A stretch of 64,000 nucleotides of DNA from CAVPJC01 sp963705155 (lineage in GTDB: Bacteria; Chloroflexota; Anaerolineae; Anaerolineales; UBA4823). The notes beneath the pieces were generated by a model that had not been told where the DNA came from, made no database searches, and saw only the letters and a list, made by a program, of their open reading frames with translations. The stretch lies in assembly GCA_963705155.1 (NCBI GenBank), contig CAVPJC010000007.1, forward strand, positions 1 through 64,000, read 5' to 3'. Positions 19,835-30,845 of this stretch are shown piece by piece. The first letter of the stretch is position 1, and every line of letters begins with the position of its first letter. The translations under genes and the position numbers were made by a program.

Positions 19835-21946
19835 ATGAATTACTTAAAAAAATCCAGTCCCCTCCTGCGTTATTTTATAGAGATCGCTCTATTGGCGGTT
19901 TTTTATCACCTGGCTGCCCGGGTTGGCCTGCAGATGGCCTATGTCCAACAGAACACTTCCCCGGTCTGGCCGCCTTCCGGCATTGCGCTGGCTGCGCTGT
20001 TGATCTTTGGAATCCGGGATTGGCCAGGGATTACTCTGGGTGTCGTCATTGGGTCACTGCTTACAGGGGCTCCGCCAGGATTGGCAGTGGGATTTGGCAT
20101 TGCAAATACTCTGGAGGCTTTGATCGGGGCTTCCATACTCACAAGATGGATCAGGTTTGACCGGGGTATCAACCGGGTCAGGGATGTCATCGGTCTCGTC
20201 TTCGCAGCAGCGTGCGGAACATCGTTCAGCGCCACGATCGGCGTTGCTACCTTGATTCTTTTTCCAGATATCCCCCTGGCAGCCTCCCCTACTTTGTGGA
20301 TTACCTGGTTCATTGGCAACCTTCTGGGATGCCTGGTCGTTACCCCTCTGCTGCTGACCTGGGCGTATGATTTTCCACGCCACTGGCAATCGGCTCGCAA
20401 AGTTGAAGCGCTTATTTTCCTGGCGCTGCTGGTCATCGTCTCTCTGTATGTGTTCGTGAATCCATCCGGCGCAGGAGCTTTACATCAGGCGCTGATCTAT
20501 CTCATCTTTCCCTTTGCCATATGGGCTGCGTTGCGATTGGAACAGGTTGGCGCATCCAGCACGGTGTTCATGGTGTCCGGCATCGCCATCTGGGGCACGA
20601 TCCACGAGGTGGGGCCTTTCGCGGACATTCCTGTTAACGACAGCCTGATCCTGCTCCAAACTTTTACCGGCGTGTTGGCGTTGATGTCTCTTACACTGGC
20701 AGCTTCCGCATCCGAGCAGCGTCGGGCAAAGGTAACGCTCCGCAACCAGGTGGATGAGCTGGCAGCGCTAAATGACGCATCCAGGTTATTCCTGGAAAAC
20801 ACAGAAAAGCAAACCCTTGCGGACGCCATCTGCCGATTGGCGGTGGTTCGTTTTGGTTTGCCTGCCGTGTGGATCAATCCGATGCCTGTTGATGAAAATC
20901 TTGCCAGCCCTTTAGCGGCATACCCGGCCTGTTTAGAATCCGATGGTCAGCTTGCGGAGCTTCATACGCGCCTCCCGGGACTTCGCCAGCGGCTCCTGGA
21001 AGCGGAGCGGAACCGGGGTTATCCGGGGTTATGCACGACCAATCACCCTTCCAGCCAGTGGATGCTGAAGGTTTATTGGCAGGAAAACCGCTAAGCTCTT
21101 TTGCCTTCTTCCCGCTGCTGTATGGAAAAGAACAGGCTGGCATTCTGATCGTCGCCAGCGAGAGGCTGGAGAGCTTTTCCAAGGAGCAGATGCTCCTCCT
21201 CCAATCCTATGCCAACCTGGCGGCCATCGCCATCCAGAATTCGTGGCTCTTCGACCAGGTGCGCCTGGGCAACGAGCAGCTGCATGCGTTGTCTCACCGT
21301 CTGATGGAAGTGCAGGAAGCAGAACGGATGCACCTTTCCCGCGAGCTGCACGACGAATCCGGGCCAGGCCCTGGCCGGACTGATGATGAACCTGGGATTG
21401 TTAGATCGGGACGCCGAATCGCCCGATCTGGTCCGCGCCCATGCCGCCGACCTCAAGCGAATCACCACCGAAGTCCTGGATAATCTGCATTCCCTGGCCG
21501 TCAAGCTGCGCCCGGCCAGCCTGGATCACCTGGGCCTGGTCACCGCCCTTGAGCAGTACATCCAGGAATTCAATCGCCAATATCATCTTGATGTGCAGTT
21601 TGAGACAGTCGGGATCGATGACACCCGGCTGCCGGTGTGAGCTGGAAACAGCCCTGTTCCGCATTGTCCAGGAATCGCTGACCAACGTAGCGCTGCATGC
21701 CCATGCGACGCAGGTGGATGTGCTCCTGAACCGCCGCAACGGAGTGGTGGTGCTGACGGTTGAGGACAACGGGATCGGCTTTAACCCAAACCAAGCCGGT
21801 CAGCGGAAGCCAGGTTGGGCTTGTTCGGAATGCGCGAGCGGGTGGAGATGTTATCCGGCAAGTTGATCGTTGAGAGCGCCCCGGGAAAGGGGACGGTGAT
21901 CTCAGTGGAGGTGCCGTATGGCGACACGCGTCCTGATCGCGGATGA
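19835..21946 (+). CDS. MASE1-domain sensor histidine kinase (several frameshifts)
   Basis: Membrane sensor kinase. The first 300 residues are a MASE1 domain of about eight helices (VGLQMAYVQQNTSPVWPPSGIALA is its typical start). A GAF-like domain follows, then the HisKA_3 H-box HLSRELHDESGQALAG, then an HATPase with ESLTNVALHAHA and VEDNGIGF. The frame breaks near 21060, 21360, 21640 and 21815. For example, one extra G in CCGGGCC splits the H-box. Every conserved block survives across frames, so the gene is probably intact in the organism. It overlaps its regulator gene by 29 bases. MASE1 domains are proposed membrane sensors with mostly unknown ligands. Confidence 0.82.
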
Positions 21947-22575
21947 TCATGCCATCGTGCGCGCCGGCCTGCGCGCTCTTCTGAAGGGCGAAGCTGGCCT
22001 GGAATTGGTGGGCGAAGCGTCTGGCGGGGAAGAAGCTCTGCGCCTGGTCGAGAGCACTGCATCCGGACATACTGGTCCTGGATTTGAGCATGCCGGACAT
22101 GGACGGCATCCAGGTGACCAAACGCGTCCATGCTGGCTGCCCGCATGTCCGCATCCTGATCCTGACAGTTCATGAAGACGAAGCGCTTGCTGCGGGAAGC
22201 GATCCGCGCCGGGGCAGCAGGTTATATCCTGAAGCATGCCGCTGAAGACGAGTTGATCTCTGCGATCAATATGGTCCAGATGGGAGATATTTACATCCAG
22301 CCCAGGATGGTCCGTTCGCTCCTGGTTGAGCCGCAAAAACAAATTCCGCCCAGCCCTCGGCCGGAAGAAATTGCTCACCCCGCGCAGAGCTGGATGTGCT
22401 GAACTGCATCGTCCAGGGATACACAAACCGCCAGATCGCCGAGGAGTTATCGCTGAGCGTCCGGACAGTGGAAGGCTACCGGGCAAATATGACTGAAAAA
22501 CTGGGGTTGCACAGCCGGGCAGAGCTGGTCCGCTATGCCCGCGAGCACGGATTGCTGGACAAGGAACCAGGATAA
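21918..22575 (+). CDS. NarL/FixJ-family response regulator (frameshifted)
   Basis: Partner of the MASE1 kinase. It has receiver start VLIADDHAIVRAGLRALL, phospho-acceptor block DILVLDLSMPDMDG (in the corrected frame near 22070-22110), LTVHEDEA with AGAAGYILKHA, and a C-terminal LuxR helix-turn-helix (LDVLNCIVQGYTNRQIAEELSLSVRTVEGY) ending at 22575. The frame changes near 22060, 22170 and 22375. The ATG at 21918 lies inside the kinase end, a coupled arrangement. The terminator just downstream marks the end of this two-gene unit. Confidence 0.8.
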
Positions 22576-22608
22576 GTTGTCTGCGCTTCACTGTTACGCC
22601 TGTCCGAG

Positions 22609-22640
22609 AGACCCCGTGATTTCTACGGGGTCTTCTTGTT
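22609..22640 (+). terminator. Rho-independent terminator
   Basis: Perfect 9-bp stem AGACCCCGT (22609-22617) and ACGGGGTCT (22625-22633) with a 7-nt loop, followed by a T-rich stretch TTCTTGTTATT. It closes the MASE1 two-component unit and separates it from the BMP-type transporter operon. Confidence 0.85.
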
Positions 22641-22845
22641 ATTCGGTAGCCGTATTCATTACGGGAGGACGCTGGACTGAAAACCCCGAATAACTACGCT
22701 AGTTTCTCTTCGTCTTTCTTTGTACAATCAGAAGAGTTCGAAACAGAGCTTGGGTTCGATTGCTCTTACCCTGTAAAGGAGGCGAAATCGCTTTTATGGA
22801 GCCAGACCTTGGTTCTCTTTCATTAGACCATCATACCGAGTTGGA

Positions 22846-24398
22846 ATGCGAATCAGCCGTGGGCCGCTGTTAAGCCTGCGCGGCATCACCAAGCGTTTCC
22901 CCCTGGTGTTGGCCAACGACGACATCGATCTGGATATTTATCGCGGGGAAATCCATGCCTTGTTGGGAGAAAACGGGGCCGGAAAGAGCACGCTGATGAA
23001 GATCCTGTACGGTTTTTACCGGGCAGATTCTGGCAGCCTGATAAATGCAATGGCCAGGCCGGTGGAGATCCATTCGCCGGCCGATGCACGCAAGCTGGGA
23101 ATCGGCATGCTCTTCCAGGATTTCAGCCTGATCCCCGCCATGAGCGTTGCAGAAAACATTGCCCTGTTCCTGCAGGATTTGAAAATGGTGATCGATAACC
23201 GCCAGGTGGAGCGGCGCATCCAGGAGCTGGCCGACCGCTACAACTTGCAGGTGCGCTCCAACATAAAGGTGGCCGAGCTTTCGATTGGCGAGCAGCAGAA
23301 GGTGGAAATCCTGAAACTGCTGCTGTCCGGGGCCAGGATCCTGATCCTGGATGAACCCACCCGGGTGCTGGCGCCGCACGAGGTCGCGGCCTCTTACAAG
23401 GTGCTGGATAGCCTGCGCGCCGACGGCTATGCCATCATCCTCATCACCCACAAGATGAAAGAAGTGCTGGACTGCGCCGACCGGATCACGATCCTTGAGG
23501 GGCGGCCGCGTCGCCGGTTCCATGCTCAGGGCGGAGGCCAGCGAGAAAAAGCTGGTTGAGCTGCATGTTCGGCAAGGAGATGCCTGGCCTGACCAGGCAG
23601 CAGCAAGGCAGCAAGCGACAGGACAAGGCAGCGCCAGTTTTGGAGCTGCGCGGAGTTAACACGCATGGCGAAGGCGCAGAAACCAGTCTGAAGGACATCA
23701 ACCTGAAGATTTATCCCGGGGAGATCGTGGGCGTGGCGGGCGTCTCCGGCAACGGCCAGAAAGAGCTGGGCGACCTGGTGCTGGGGATGATCTCCTGCGC
23801 AAAGGGCGAAAAGCTCCTGTTCGGGAAACCGGCCACCCAGCCTCTCCATCCGCGAAGCTCGCCGGCAGGGGGTCGCCTTCATCCCTGAGAACCCGCTGGT
23901 CATGGCTTCTGTCCCTTGGATGACCGTCCTTGAAAATATGGCTCTCACCCGTCCCTGGCGCTATGCATCGCCGGACAGGCTGGGCGATGGATTGGGCTGC
24001 GGTCAAGAAGGATGCCCAGGACTGGCCTGAAGAAGATGGCGTACAACCTGCCCCTGTATGCCCTGGCCAGCTCCCTCTCCGGGGGAAACCTGCAGCGGAT
24101 GGTGATCATCCGCGAGCTTGGGCTGGATCCCCGCTTGATCGTGGCTTCCTACATGACCCGCGGCCTGGATGTACAGAGCACACTGGCCGCCCGCCAGGCC
24201 CTGCTGGATGCTCGCCAGGCAGGCGCCGGGGTGCTGCTGATATCTGAAGATTTGGAGGAGTTGTTCACCTTGAGCGACCGGCTGATCGTCCTGTACGAGG
24301 GACGGATCGTGGGAACGTTCCGGCCGGAAGAGACGGATATCTACCAGGTGGGTTACCTGATGACGGGATCGAAGGGTGAACATGGCGCAGTCCACTGA
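22846..24398 (+). CDS. Nucleoside/BMP-type ABC importer, dual ATP-binding protein (frameshifted)
   Basis: Duplicated ATPase of the carbohydrate/nucleoside uptake class (YufO/NupO-like). Domain 1 has Walker A GENGAGKSTLMK, signature LSIGEQQKVEILK and Walker B ILILDEPTRVLAPHE. Domain 2 has the degenerate P-loop GVSGNGQKEL usual in this class, signature LSGGNLQRMVIIREL and a TRGLDV block. In the Walker B of domain 2 the acidic residue is replaced (IVASYMTRGLD), as often seen in the family. Frame changes lie near 23500, 23845 and 24000. It overlaps the next gene by 17 bases. First gene of the importer operon. Confidence 0.83.
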
Positions 24399-25444
24399 AA
24401 CTCCGAAACGAACGACCTTGTTGAGCCAGAAAACCGCGACTGCCATGCTGCGCTATCTGCTGATGCTGCTCCTGGCGCTGGTGCTGTTTGGCGTCATTCT
24501 GGCTGCTGTCCGGCAAGAACCCAATCCAGTCCTACGTCGATATTTTTCGCTCCACCCTGGGCAGCGCCTACGGCTTTTCCGAAGTGATCGTGGCCATGGT
24601 GCCGATGCTGATCACGGCAGTGGCGGTGGCCATTCCCTCGCGCGTTGGCCTGATCAACGTGGGTGTGGAAGGGCAGCTCTACATGGGCGCCTGCCTGGCT
24701 ACCTGGGGCGCGCTGACCTTCACGCACATTACCTGCCTGGGTATTGCTGCCGCTGCATGATGCTGCTGGGGATGCTCGGGGGAGCGCTCTGGGCTTTCAT
24801 CCCCGGCTATCTCAAGGCCATCGGGCTGGTGAATGAAACCATCACGTCGCTCCTGTTGAACTTGGTGGCAGCGAAGATCGTGGCCTTCTTCATCTTTGGG
24901 TTCTGGCATGGACCCATGGATACCAACAAGACCGCTAGCTTTGTTCCGGCAGCCCGCCTGCCTGCCTTCTTCGGAACGCGCATCGATCTGAGCCTGGTTT
25001 TTGCCCTGGCGCTGCTGGCGCTATTCTGGTACTGATGAAGCTATTCCCGCTGGGGGTTGGAAATGCGCGCCATCGGCGGCAATCCGCAGGCAGCCCGGCG
25101 CAACGGCATACCTGCTCAAGGCCTACCTGGTTGATCTGATGTGTCTGGGCGGGGCGGTTGCAGGTTTGGCCGGCATGGCCCTCGTTTCCGGTTACTACGG
25201 CCTGCTGCTGGCAAATTTCTCCACCGGCTACGGCTACATGGGTTTTCTGATCAGCTGGCTTTCCTTCGGCGATCCGCTGGGGATCTTGCTGGTCTCCTTC
25301 CTGGTGAGCTGTGATCACCACCGGCGGGAATCTCCTGCAGCTGACCCAGGGGGTGCCGTATGCCGTGATCAACATCCTGTTGGCGCTGTCCCTCTATATC
25401 GTCCTGGCCCGTCCGACATTCTTTAAGGAAGCAGAAATCCATGA
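24382..25444 (+). CDS. BMP-type ABC importer permease 1 (frameshifted)
   Basis: Permease of the YufP/BPD_transp_2 family. Recognisable blocks, in three frames, are AIPSRVGLINVGVEGQLYMGA, NETITSLLLNLVAAKIV, LKAYLVDLMCLGGAVAGLAGMALVSGYYG, GYGYMGFLISWLSFGDPLGILLVSFL and TTGGNLLQLTQGVPYAVINILLA. The frame changes near 24500, 24745, 25030 and 25310. The 3' end is uncertain because the last codons shift again close to the start of the second permease. I place it at the likely ATGA overlap. Confidence 0.75.
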
Positions 25445-26362
25445 CCCTGTTAGCCATTCTTGGCGTCATCTCCAGCGCCATCTACTCCGGCACTTCCCTG
25501 TTATACGCCACCTGGGAGAAGTCGTGGGGGAACGATCCGGGATCGTCAACCTGGGCTTGGAAGGGGTGCTGCTGGTCAGCGCAGCCAGCGGCGTAGCCGT
25601 CGCCAGCCTGACGGGCAATCCCTACCTGGGCATCCTGGCGGCGATGCTGGCCGGCGGGCTGATGAACCTGATGTTCGGCTACCTGGTCATTACCCGCAAA
25701 GCCAACCAGCTCGCCAGCGGGCTGGCCATGATGTTCTTCGGCTTTGGTTTGAGCGCCCTGATCGGCAAGGATTTTGTCGGCGTAAGGATCGCCGCGCTGC
25801 CCAGGCTGCTCCTGCCCGGCCTTTCGGGCTTGCCCAGGTTATACACCTCCCTGTTCAAGTTTGACTATCTTGATCATTCTGGTCGTCCCCATGGCCTTCC
25901 TGATCTGGTGGCTGCTGTTCCGCACCCGCTGGGGTCTGGGCTTGCGGGCAGTGGGAGAGAATGCCGGATATTGCCTTCGCTTCCGGGCGCAATCCGTTGT
26001 GGATTCGCTACCAGGCGCTGTTTCTCGAGCGGGCTCCTGGCTGGTCTGGGAGCGGCGCACCTGGCGATCGCCTACACCATGAGCTGGACCCAATATATGA
26101 CCGGTGGCATGGGCTTTATCGCCGTGGCGCTGGTGATCTTCTCCAAATGGCACCCCTTCCGGGCAATTGCCGGGGTGTTGCATCTTCAGCGGAGCGGTCG
26201 CCTTTCAGCTTTTGCTGCAGGCGAGCGGCGTGCAGGTATCGCCTTTCCTGCTGAATACGATCCCGTATATCTTAACCATTATCGGTACTGATCGCCTGGG
26301 GCGGCAACCGCAAGCAATCTGCGCCGGCCAGCCTTGGGCGGGTCTATCAAGGCACTGAGTAG
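25441..26362 (+). CDS. BMP-type ABC importer permease 2 (frameshifted)
   Basis: Second permease, homologous to YufQ. It starts MTLLAILGVISSAIYSGTSLLYA and, after a missing base near 25510, continues LGEVVGERSGIVNLGLEGVLLVSAASG, the hallmark loop that contacts the ATPase. Later blocks are GYLVITRKANQLASGLAMMFFGFGLSALIG, MAFLIWWLLFRTRWGLGLRAVGENA and SWTQYMTGGMGFIAVALVIFSKWHP, with frame changes near 25850, 25975, 26060 and 26180. The end at 26362 comes from the frame reading GRVYQGTE and a TAG. Confidence 0.75.
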
Positions 26363-26457
26363 GAGAAAAACTGATCAAGAAGAAGTCCATCCGAAAAGAC
26401 CAATCCAATATAAACACTGAACCGATCCTAGACGACTAGAAAATCAAGGAGAAGAAT

Positions 26458-27667
26458 ATGAAACACAAATTGCATCTCAGCATTTGATCGTCCTGGTCGC
26501 AATGCTGCTGCTGACTGCCTGCGCCGCGCCTGCAGCCCCCACCCAGGCCCCCGCACCGACGAAGCACGGCAGCCGAACAGCCTACTGAGGTCCCACCGAC
26601 GCAGGCGCCGGAGCCAACAGCAGTACCGCCGACGGAAGCGCCGGCTGCGCCCGCAGCCGAAGGGCCTTGCCTGATTGTTGGGGCGCTGTACGGCGGCCCA
26701 ATGAACGATGCCGGTTACAACCAGGCGATGCACGAGAGCATGGTTGTGATGCAGAAGAATATCGCCTGCGTGAAGCTCATCGAGGCCGAAAATGTACCCG
26801 ACGAAGCCGGCGCAAAGACGACCATGGAAAACATGATCCAGCAGGGTGCAAAGTTGATTTTTGCGACAGCCTTCAACCACCAGAACCCAGCCTTCGAGCT
26901 GGCCAAGACCCATAAGGATGTGATCTTCGAGCACGCCGGCGGCTGGATGATGAGCGACAACTTCGCCAACTACTTTGGCGCTCCGCCCAACTGCTGGTAT
27001 GCGATGGGCGTGGCGGCCGGCTTGATGACCAAATCGAACAAGCTGGGATTTGTGGCTGCCTTCCCATTGGGCTGGACAACCACCTTCATCAATGCCTTTA
27101 CCTTGGGCGCCCAATCGGTGAACCCGGATGTCGCAGACCACTGTCGCCTACACCTTCAATTGGGGTGATCGCGCCAAGGAAGCAGACGCGACCAACTCAC
27201 TGATCAACCAGGGCGCCGATGTGATCACCATGCACGTCGACTCCCCTTCGACCGTCATCTCCACGGCTGAAGAGCGCGGCGCTTATTCGATCGGCTTCCA
27301 GGACCTGGCCGCCCAGCAGTTCGCCCCAGAATATTGGCTCACCGGCACCGGCTTCACCCTGGGTGACAAGGTGACCTGGCTGACATCGACCGTTCTCGAT
27401 GGAACCTGGAAACCGATCTTCCTGCGCTGCGGCGTAGCAGATGGCTGCATCGCCATTGCCCCGTTTGGCCCGAAAGTGCCCCAGGAAGTGCAGGACAAGG
27501 TACTCCAGGCGATGAAGGACGCAGATGAAGGCAAGATCGTGGTCTTTGCAGGGCCCATCAAGGATCAGGCCGGAGAAGTTAAAATGGCCGAAGGCGAAAC
27601 CCTGACGGACGATATGATGGGCTCCCTGGATTGGTTTGTCGAGGGCGTGGTCGGTTCGCCCAAATAA
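26458..27667 (+). CDS. BMP family substrate-binding lipoprotein (frameshifted)
   Basis: Extracytoplasmic binding protein of the importer. The ATG at 26458 follows AAGGAGAAG. A missing base after nine codons creates a false TGA, and the corrected frame gives a lipobox LLTAC and a Pro/Thr/Ala-rich linker. The mature part has VGALYGGPMNDAGYNQAMHE, ENMIQQGAKLIFATAF and, after another shift near 27135, GADVITMHVDSPST and FGPKVPQEVQDKV, as in Bmp/Med/PnrA proteins that bind nucleosides or related compounds. Aromatic residues expected to stack on a purine cannot be assigned securely here. Confidence 0.82.
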
Positions 27668-27787
27668 CCCTGGTTGGTTATCAGACTGATACGACTCCGG
27701 CAGGCTGGTAATTTTGACGCCTGCCGGAGTCCAGGCAGTAGACTTCACCGGGATCATGGGTTCGCTAGTCGATTGAAAGGATCACCA

Positions 27788-29037
27788 ATGGATATCAAAC
27801 AAAAGATCGAGCTCGCCAACGCAGAAGCGGCCAACCGGCTGATCCAGGGCGATCCTGTGCTGGTCGATATTGCCCCTGCCGGGGAGGTGATCCCTGGATT
27901 GCAGGGCAAAATGATCACCCACGCCGGTCCGCCAATCGAATGGCAGCGCATGTGCGGCGCGCAGCGCGGGGCAATTATTGGCATGGTGCTCTTCGAAGGC
28001 TGGGCGGAAACCGTCGAAGAAGCAGAAACCATGCTGGCGCGCGGCGAGGTCCGCCTGGAACCCAACCACGACCACCAGGCAGTCGGTCCGATGGCCGGGA
28101 CGATCTCCCCTTCCTTGCCGGTATTCGTCGTTGAAAACAAGGCCTTTGGAAACCGGGCTTACTGCCGCAACGTAGAGGGCATGCAGCAGTTTGGCGACTA
28201 TTCGGAGAATGCGCTGAATGGCTTGCGTTTCTGGCGCGACACGGCCGCGCCGGCGATGCGCCGCGGCGTTCAACAGGCAGGCGGGATCAACCTGAAGCCC
28301 ATCATCACCCAGGCGCTGCAGATGGGCGACGAGCTGCATAACCGCCACACTGCGGCTTCCAGCTTGATCGCTAATGCGCTCTCGATTCCGATGATCCTTG
28401 CCGGAGTTCCCCAGCCTGATTTGCTGAAAACGCTCGGGTTACTTGATCGGCCACAACCTGCATTTCCTGGGTATGGCCATGGCCTGTGGAAAAGCCATCG
28501 CCGACCCGGCCCGGGATATCGAGTACTCGACCGTGGTGACTGCCATGTGCCGCAACGGCGTCGAGTTCGGTATCCGGGTAAGCGGGCTGGGCGATGAGTG
28601 GTTCACGGCGCCTTCGCCCAGGGTGGATGGCCTATATGTCCCTGGCTACAAGGATGAAGATGCCGGGCTGGATATGGGCGACTCGGCCATCACCGAAACC
28701 GTGGGCTGGGGTGGTTTTGTCCTGGGCGGCGCGCCTGGGATTTTGACCCTGGTGGGCGGCACGCCTGAACAGGCGCTGGCTTACAGCCGTGAGATGTGGA
28801 ATATCACCGTTACGCGCCACCCACAATATGTGATGCCGGCACTTGAACTTCGAAGGCGCTGCGCTGGGCATCGACATCCGCAAGGTGGTGCAGACAGGCA
28901 TCACGCCGATCATCGATACTGCCATTGCCCACAAAGACCCAGGCTACCCGAAGATCGGCGGCGGGTTGGTCAGAGCGCCTTTGGAGTGCTTCAAGAAGGC
29001 GTTAGCCCGCTTCGGCCAGAAATATGCTGGAAGATAA
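27788..29037 (+). CDS. allG: DUF1116 protein AllG/YlbE, oxamate carbamoyltransferase subunit (two frameshifts)
   Basis: About 415 residues of the DUF1116 family. The opening ANRLIQGDPVLVDIAPAGEVIPG, the block GPMAGTISPSLPVFVVENKAFGNRAYC, LGIDIRKVVQTGITPIIDTAIAHKDPG and the closing GGLVRAPLECFKKAL are family hallmarks. FdrA, YlbE and YlbF together have been assigned as the oxamate carbamoyltransferase of anaerobic allantoin breakdown, which makes oxamate and carbamoyl phosphate from oxalurate. Frame changes occur near 28440 and 28848. It sits 120 bases after the binding-protein gene and 22 bases before fdrA, so shared transcription is likely. No YlbF (DUF2877) gene or carbamate kinase is seen in this window. 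Confidence 0.8.
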
Positions 29038-29059
29038 TCGACATCAAAGGTGACGTGGT

Positions 29060-30632
29060 ATGGCTGCAGGATATGTGATCCGGAAGAACCAGTACTATGA
29101 TTCTGTATTTCTCATGCGGGTTGCCAAGACATTGTTGGAAGAGCCCGGGGTGCAGGAGTGCGCGGTGTTGATGGCGACCGACGCCAATAAAGAGCTCCTG
29201 GCGGAGATTGGGATTCAACTCGCCGGAAGTGATGGGCGCTACGGCCAATGACCTGGTGATCGGCATCCTGGCAGACGACGCCTCCCTGATAGAGCAGTTG
29301 CTGGGCGAGATGGATGTACGCTTGACGAGCCGGCCACGGAGCATGGAGCGCAAGCCGTCTGCCTATACCGCTCGATCGAAGACGCCAGCGGAGCTTACCC
29401 ACAATCCAACCTGGTGGTGATCACGGTGCCGGGAGCGTATGCTGCCCGGGAAGCGCGCAAAGCCTTGGAGCTGGGAAAGCATGTATTCCTGTTCAGCGAC
29501 AATGTCCCCTTGGAGCAGGAAGTGGAGCTCAAGCAACTGGCAAAAGCTCGCCGCCGGTTGGTGATGGGTCCAGGGCTGCGGCACCAGCCTGATCGGCGGG
29601 ATCGGGATTGGCTTCGCCAATCGCGTCCGTCGCGGGGCGGTGGGCGTGGTCGGCGCTTCCGGCACCGGAATCCAGGAGTTCACCAGCCTGATCCATCAGG
29701 CCGGTGGTGGGATTTCCCATGCAATCGGCACTGGCGGCTCACGATCTGTCTGGATGCTGTGGGTGGGATAACGACCCTCATGGGGCTGGACATCCTGGAA
29801 GCCGACCCTTCAACCCAGGTAATCGCGCTGATATCAAAGCCTTCTGGGGCGGAGACGTCTGGCGATCCTACAGGAACGAATCCGGCAGAATGCCGAAAGC
29901 CAGTAGTCGGATGCTTGCTCGGGTTGAACCAGATGCCTGGACTGCGGGCCCAATTTCTACCAGGTTAGCACGATAGACCAGGCTGTGGAGGAGGCGTCTG
30001 TCTCGTGGGTGCGAGCGAAGGCAGCAGGATTCCTTCAGTCAAAGCCAGATGGATCGCCGATATAATCGAACGAGAAATCCAAAGCTGGCTGCCGGAGCAG
30101 CGCTACTTGCGCGGACTATTTTCCGGCGGCACATTTTGTTACCAGGCGCAGCAGGTGCTGCAAAGCGCTGGCATCCCGGTCTACTCCAACAGCCCCCTGG
30201 ACTCTCGTTATCAACTGAAAAATCCAGAAGAAAGCCTGGAGCACAGCATCCTCGACTTAGGGGACGATATTTTACCCAGGGTAAGCCTCATCCGATGATC
30301 GATGCGCGGGAAAGGTGCAAGCGTATCCTGAAGGAAGCAGACGATCCCGAAGTTGCCGATCTTGCTGCTCGACTTTCGTCCTGGGAGAGATGTCTTCGCT
30401 CGATCCCGTTGGAGATCTCATCGAGGCGATCCGGCTGGCGCAAGGCAGAGGCTGCCCGGCGCGGCGGGCCGCCTGACTGTGGTGGCTTCTGTGTGCGGCA
30501 CAGATCAAGACCCACAGAATCTGGAGAAGCAGAAAGCGAGCCTGCAGGAGGCCGGGGTATTTCTCACTGCCCAGCCAGTGCAATAGCCGCAGGGTTGTGC
30601 CGGGATCTGCTCCAAAGGCGGGAGGACGCTAA
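29060..30632 (+). CDS. fdrA: FdrA/AllF, acyl-CoA synthetase-like oxamate carbamoyltransferase subunit (many frameshifts)
   Basis: FdrA family, with a succinyl-CoA-synthetase-alpha-like fold. It starts VIRKNQYYDSVFLMRVAKTL and ECAVLMATDANKELL, then NLVVITVPGAYAAREARKALELGKHVFLFSDN, then GIGFANRVRRGAVGVVGASGTGIQEFTSLI with GTGG, VGGITTLMGLDILEADPSTQVIALISKPSG, LRGLFSGGTFCYQAQ and GKPHPMIDARERCKRILKEADDPEV. These pieces are spread over all three frames, with at least six changes between 29230 and 30580. The stop at 30630 lies two bases before the FdrA-domain gene. Loss of the gene is possible, but the conserved blocks are complete. Confidence 0.75.
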
Positions 30633-30633
30633 G

Positions 30634-30807
30634 ATGGATGAAATGATGGACCTATTTTCGGCGGCGCTATCGTGGCGATCAACGTGGGCATTCAAGACTT
30701 CGGAAGCGCGTTGGAAGCGCAAGAATATCCAGGTAGTCTATGTCGAATGGAGCCCACCGGCCGGTGGCGACCAGGAGATGATCGACTTACTTGACCAGTT
30801 ATTGTAA
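30634..30807 (+). CDS. Small FdrA-domain protein (frameshifted)
   Basis: About 58 residues. GGAGG eight bases before the ATG introduces MDEMMDLF, then in shifted frames AIVAINVGIQDFGSALEAQ and VVYVEWSPPAGGDQEMIDLLDQL. The pattern (INVG...FGxxLExQ...VVxVxWxPPAGGD) is that of the small FdrA-domain proteins found beside fdrA and DUF1116 genes in other bacteria. Two single-base shifts lie near 30658 and 30720. The role in the oxamate carbamoyltransferase complex is unknown. Confidence 0.7.
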   Translation: MDEMMDLFSAALSWRSTWAFKTSEARWKRKNIQVVYVEWSPPAGGDQEMIDLLDQLL

Positions 30808-30832
30808 TACAGCGGGCGCCATATCCGGCTGG

Positions 30833-30838
30833 TATAAT
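30833..30838 (+). promoter_or_regulatory. -10 element of a probably leaderless transcript
   Basis: TATAAT ends seven bases before the ATG of the GrpB gene. A start site at the usual distance would coincide with the ATG, and there is no ribosome site, so the mRNA is probably leaderless. No matching -35 hexamer is evident. Confidence 0.5.
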
Positions 30839-30845
30839 CGCCGGC

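Noticed and set aside
26485..26487. In-frame TGA near the start of the BMP lipoprotein as another selenocysteine codon
   Set aside because: It falls in the signal peptide, and restoring one base gives a normal lipobox, so it is a frameshift, not recoding.
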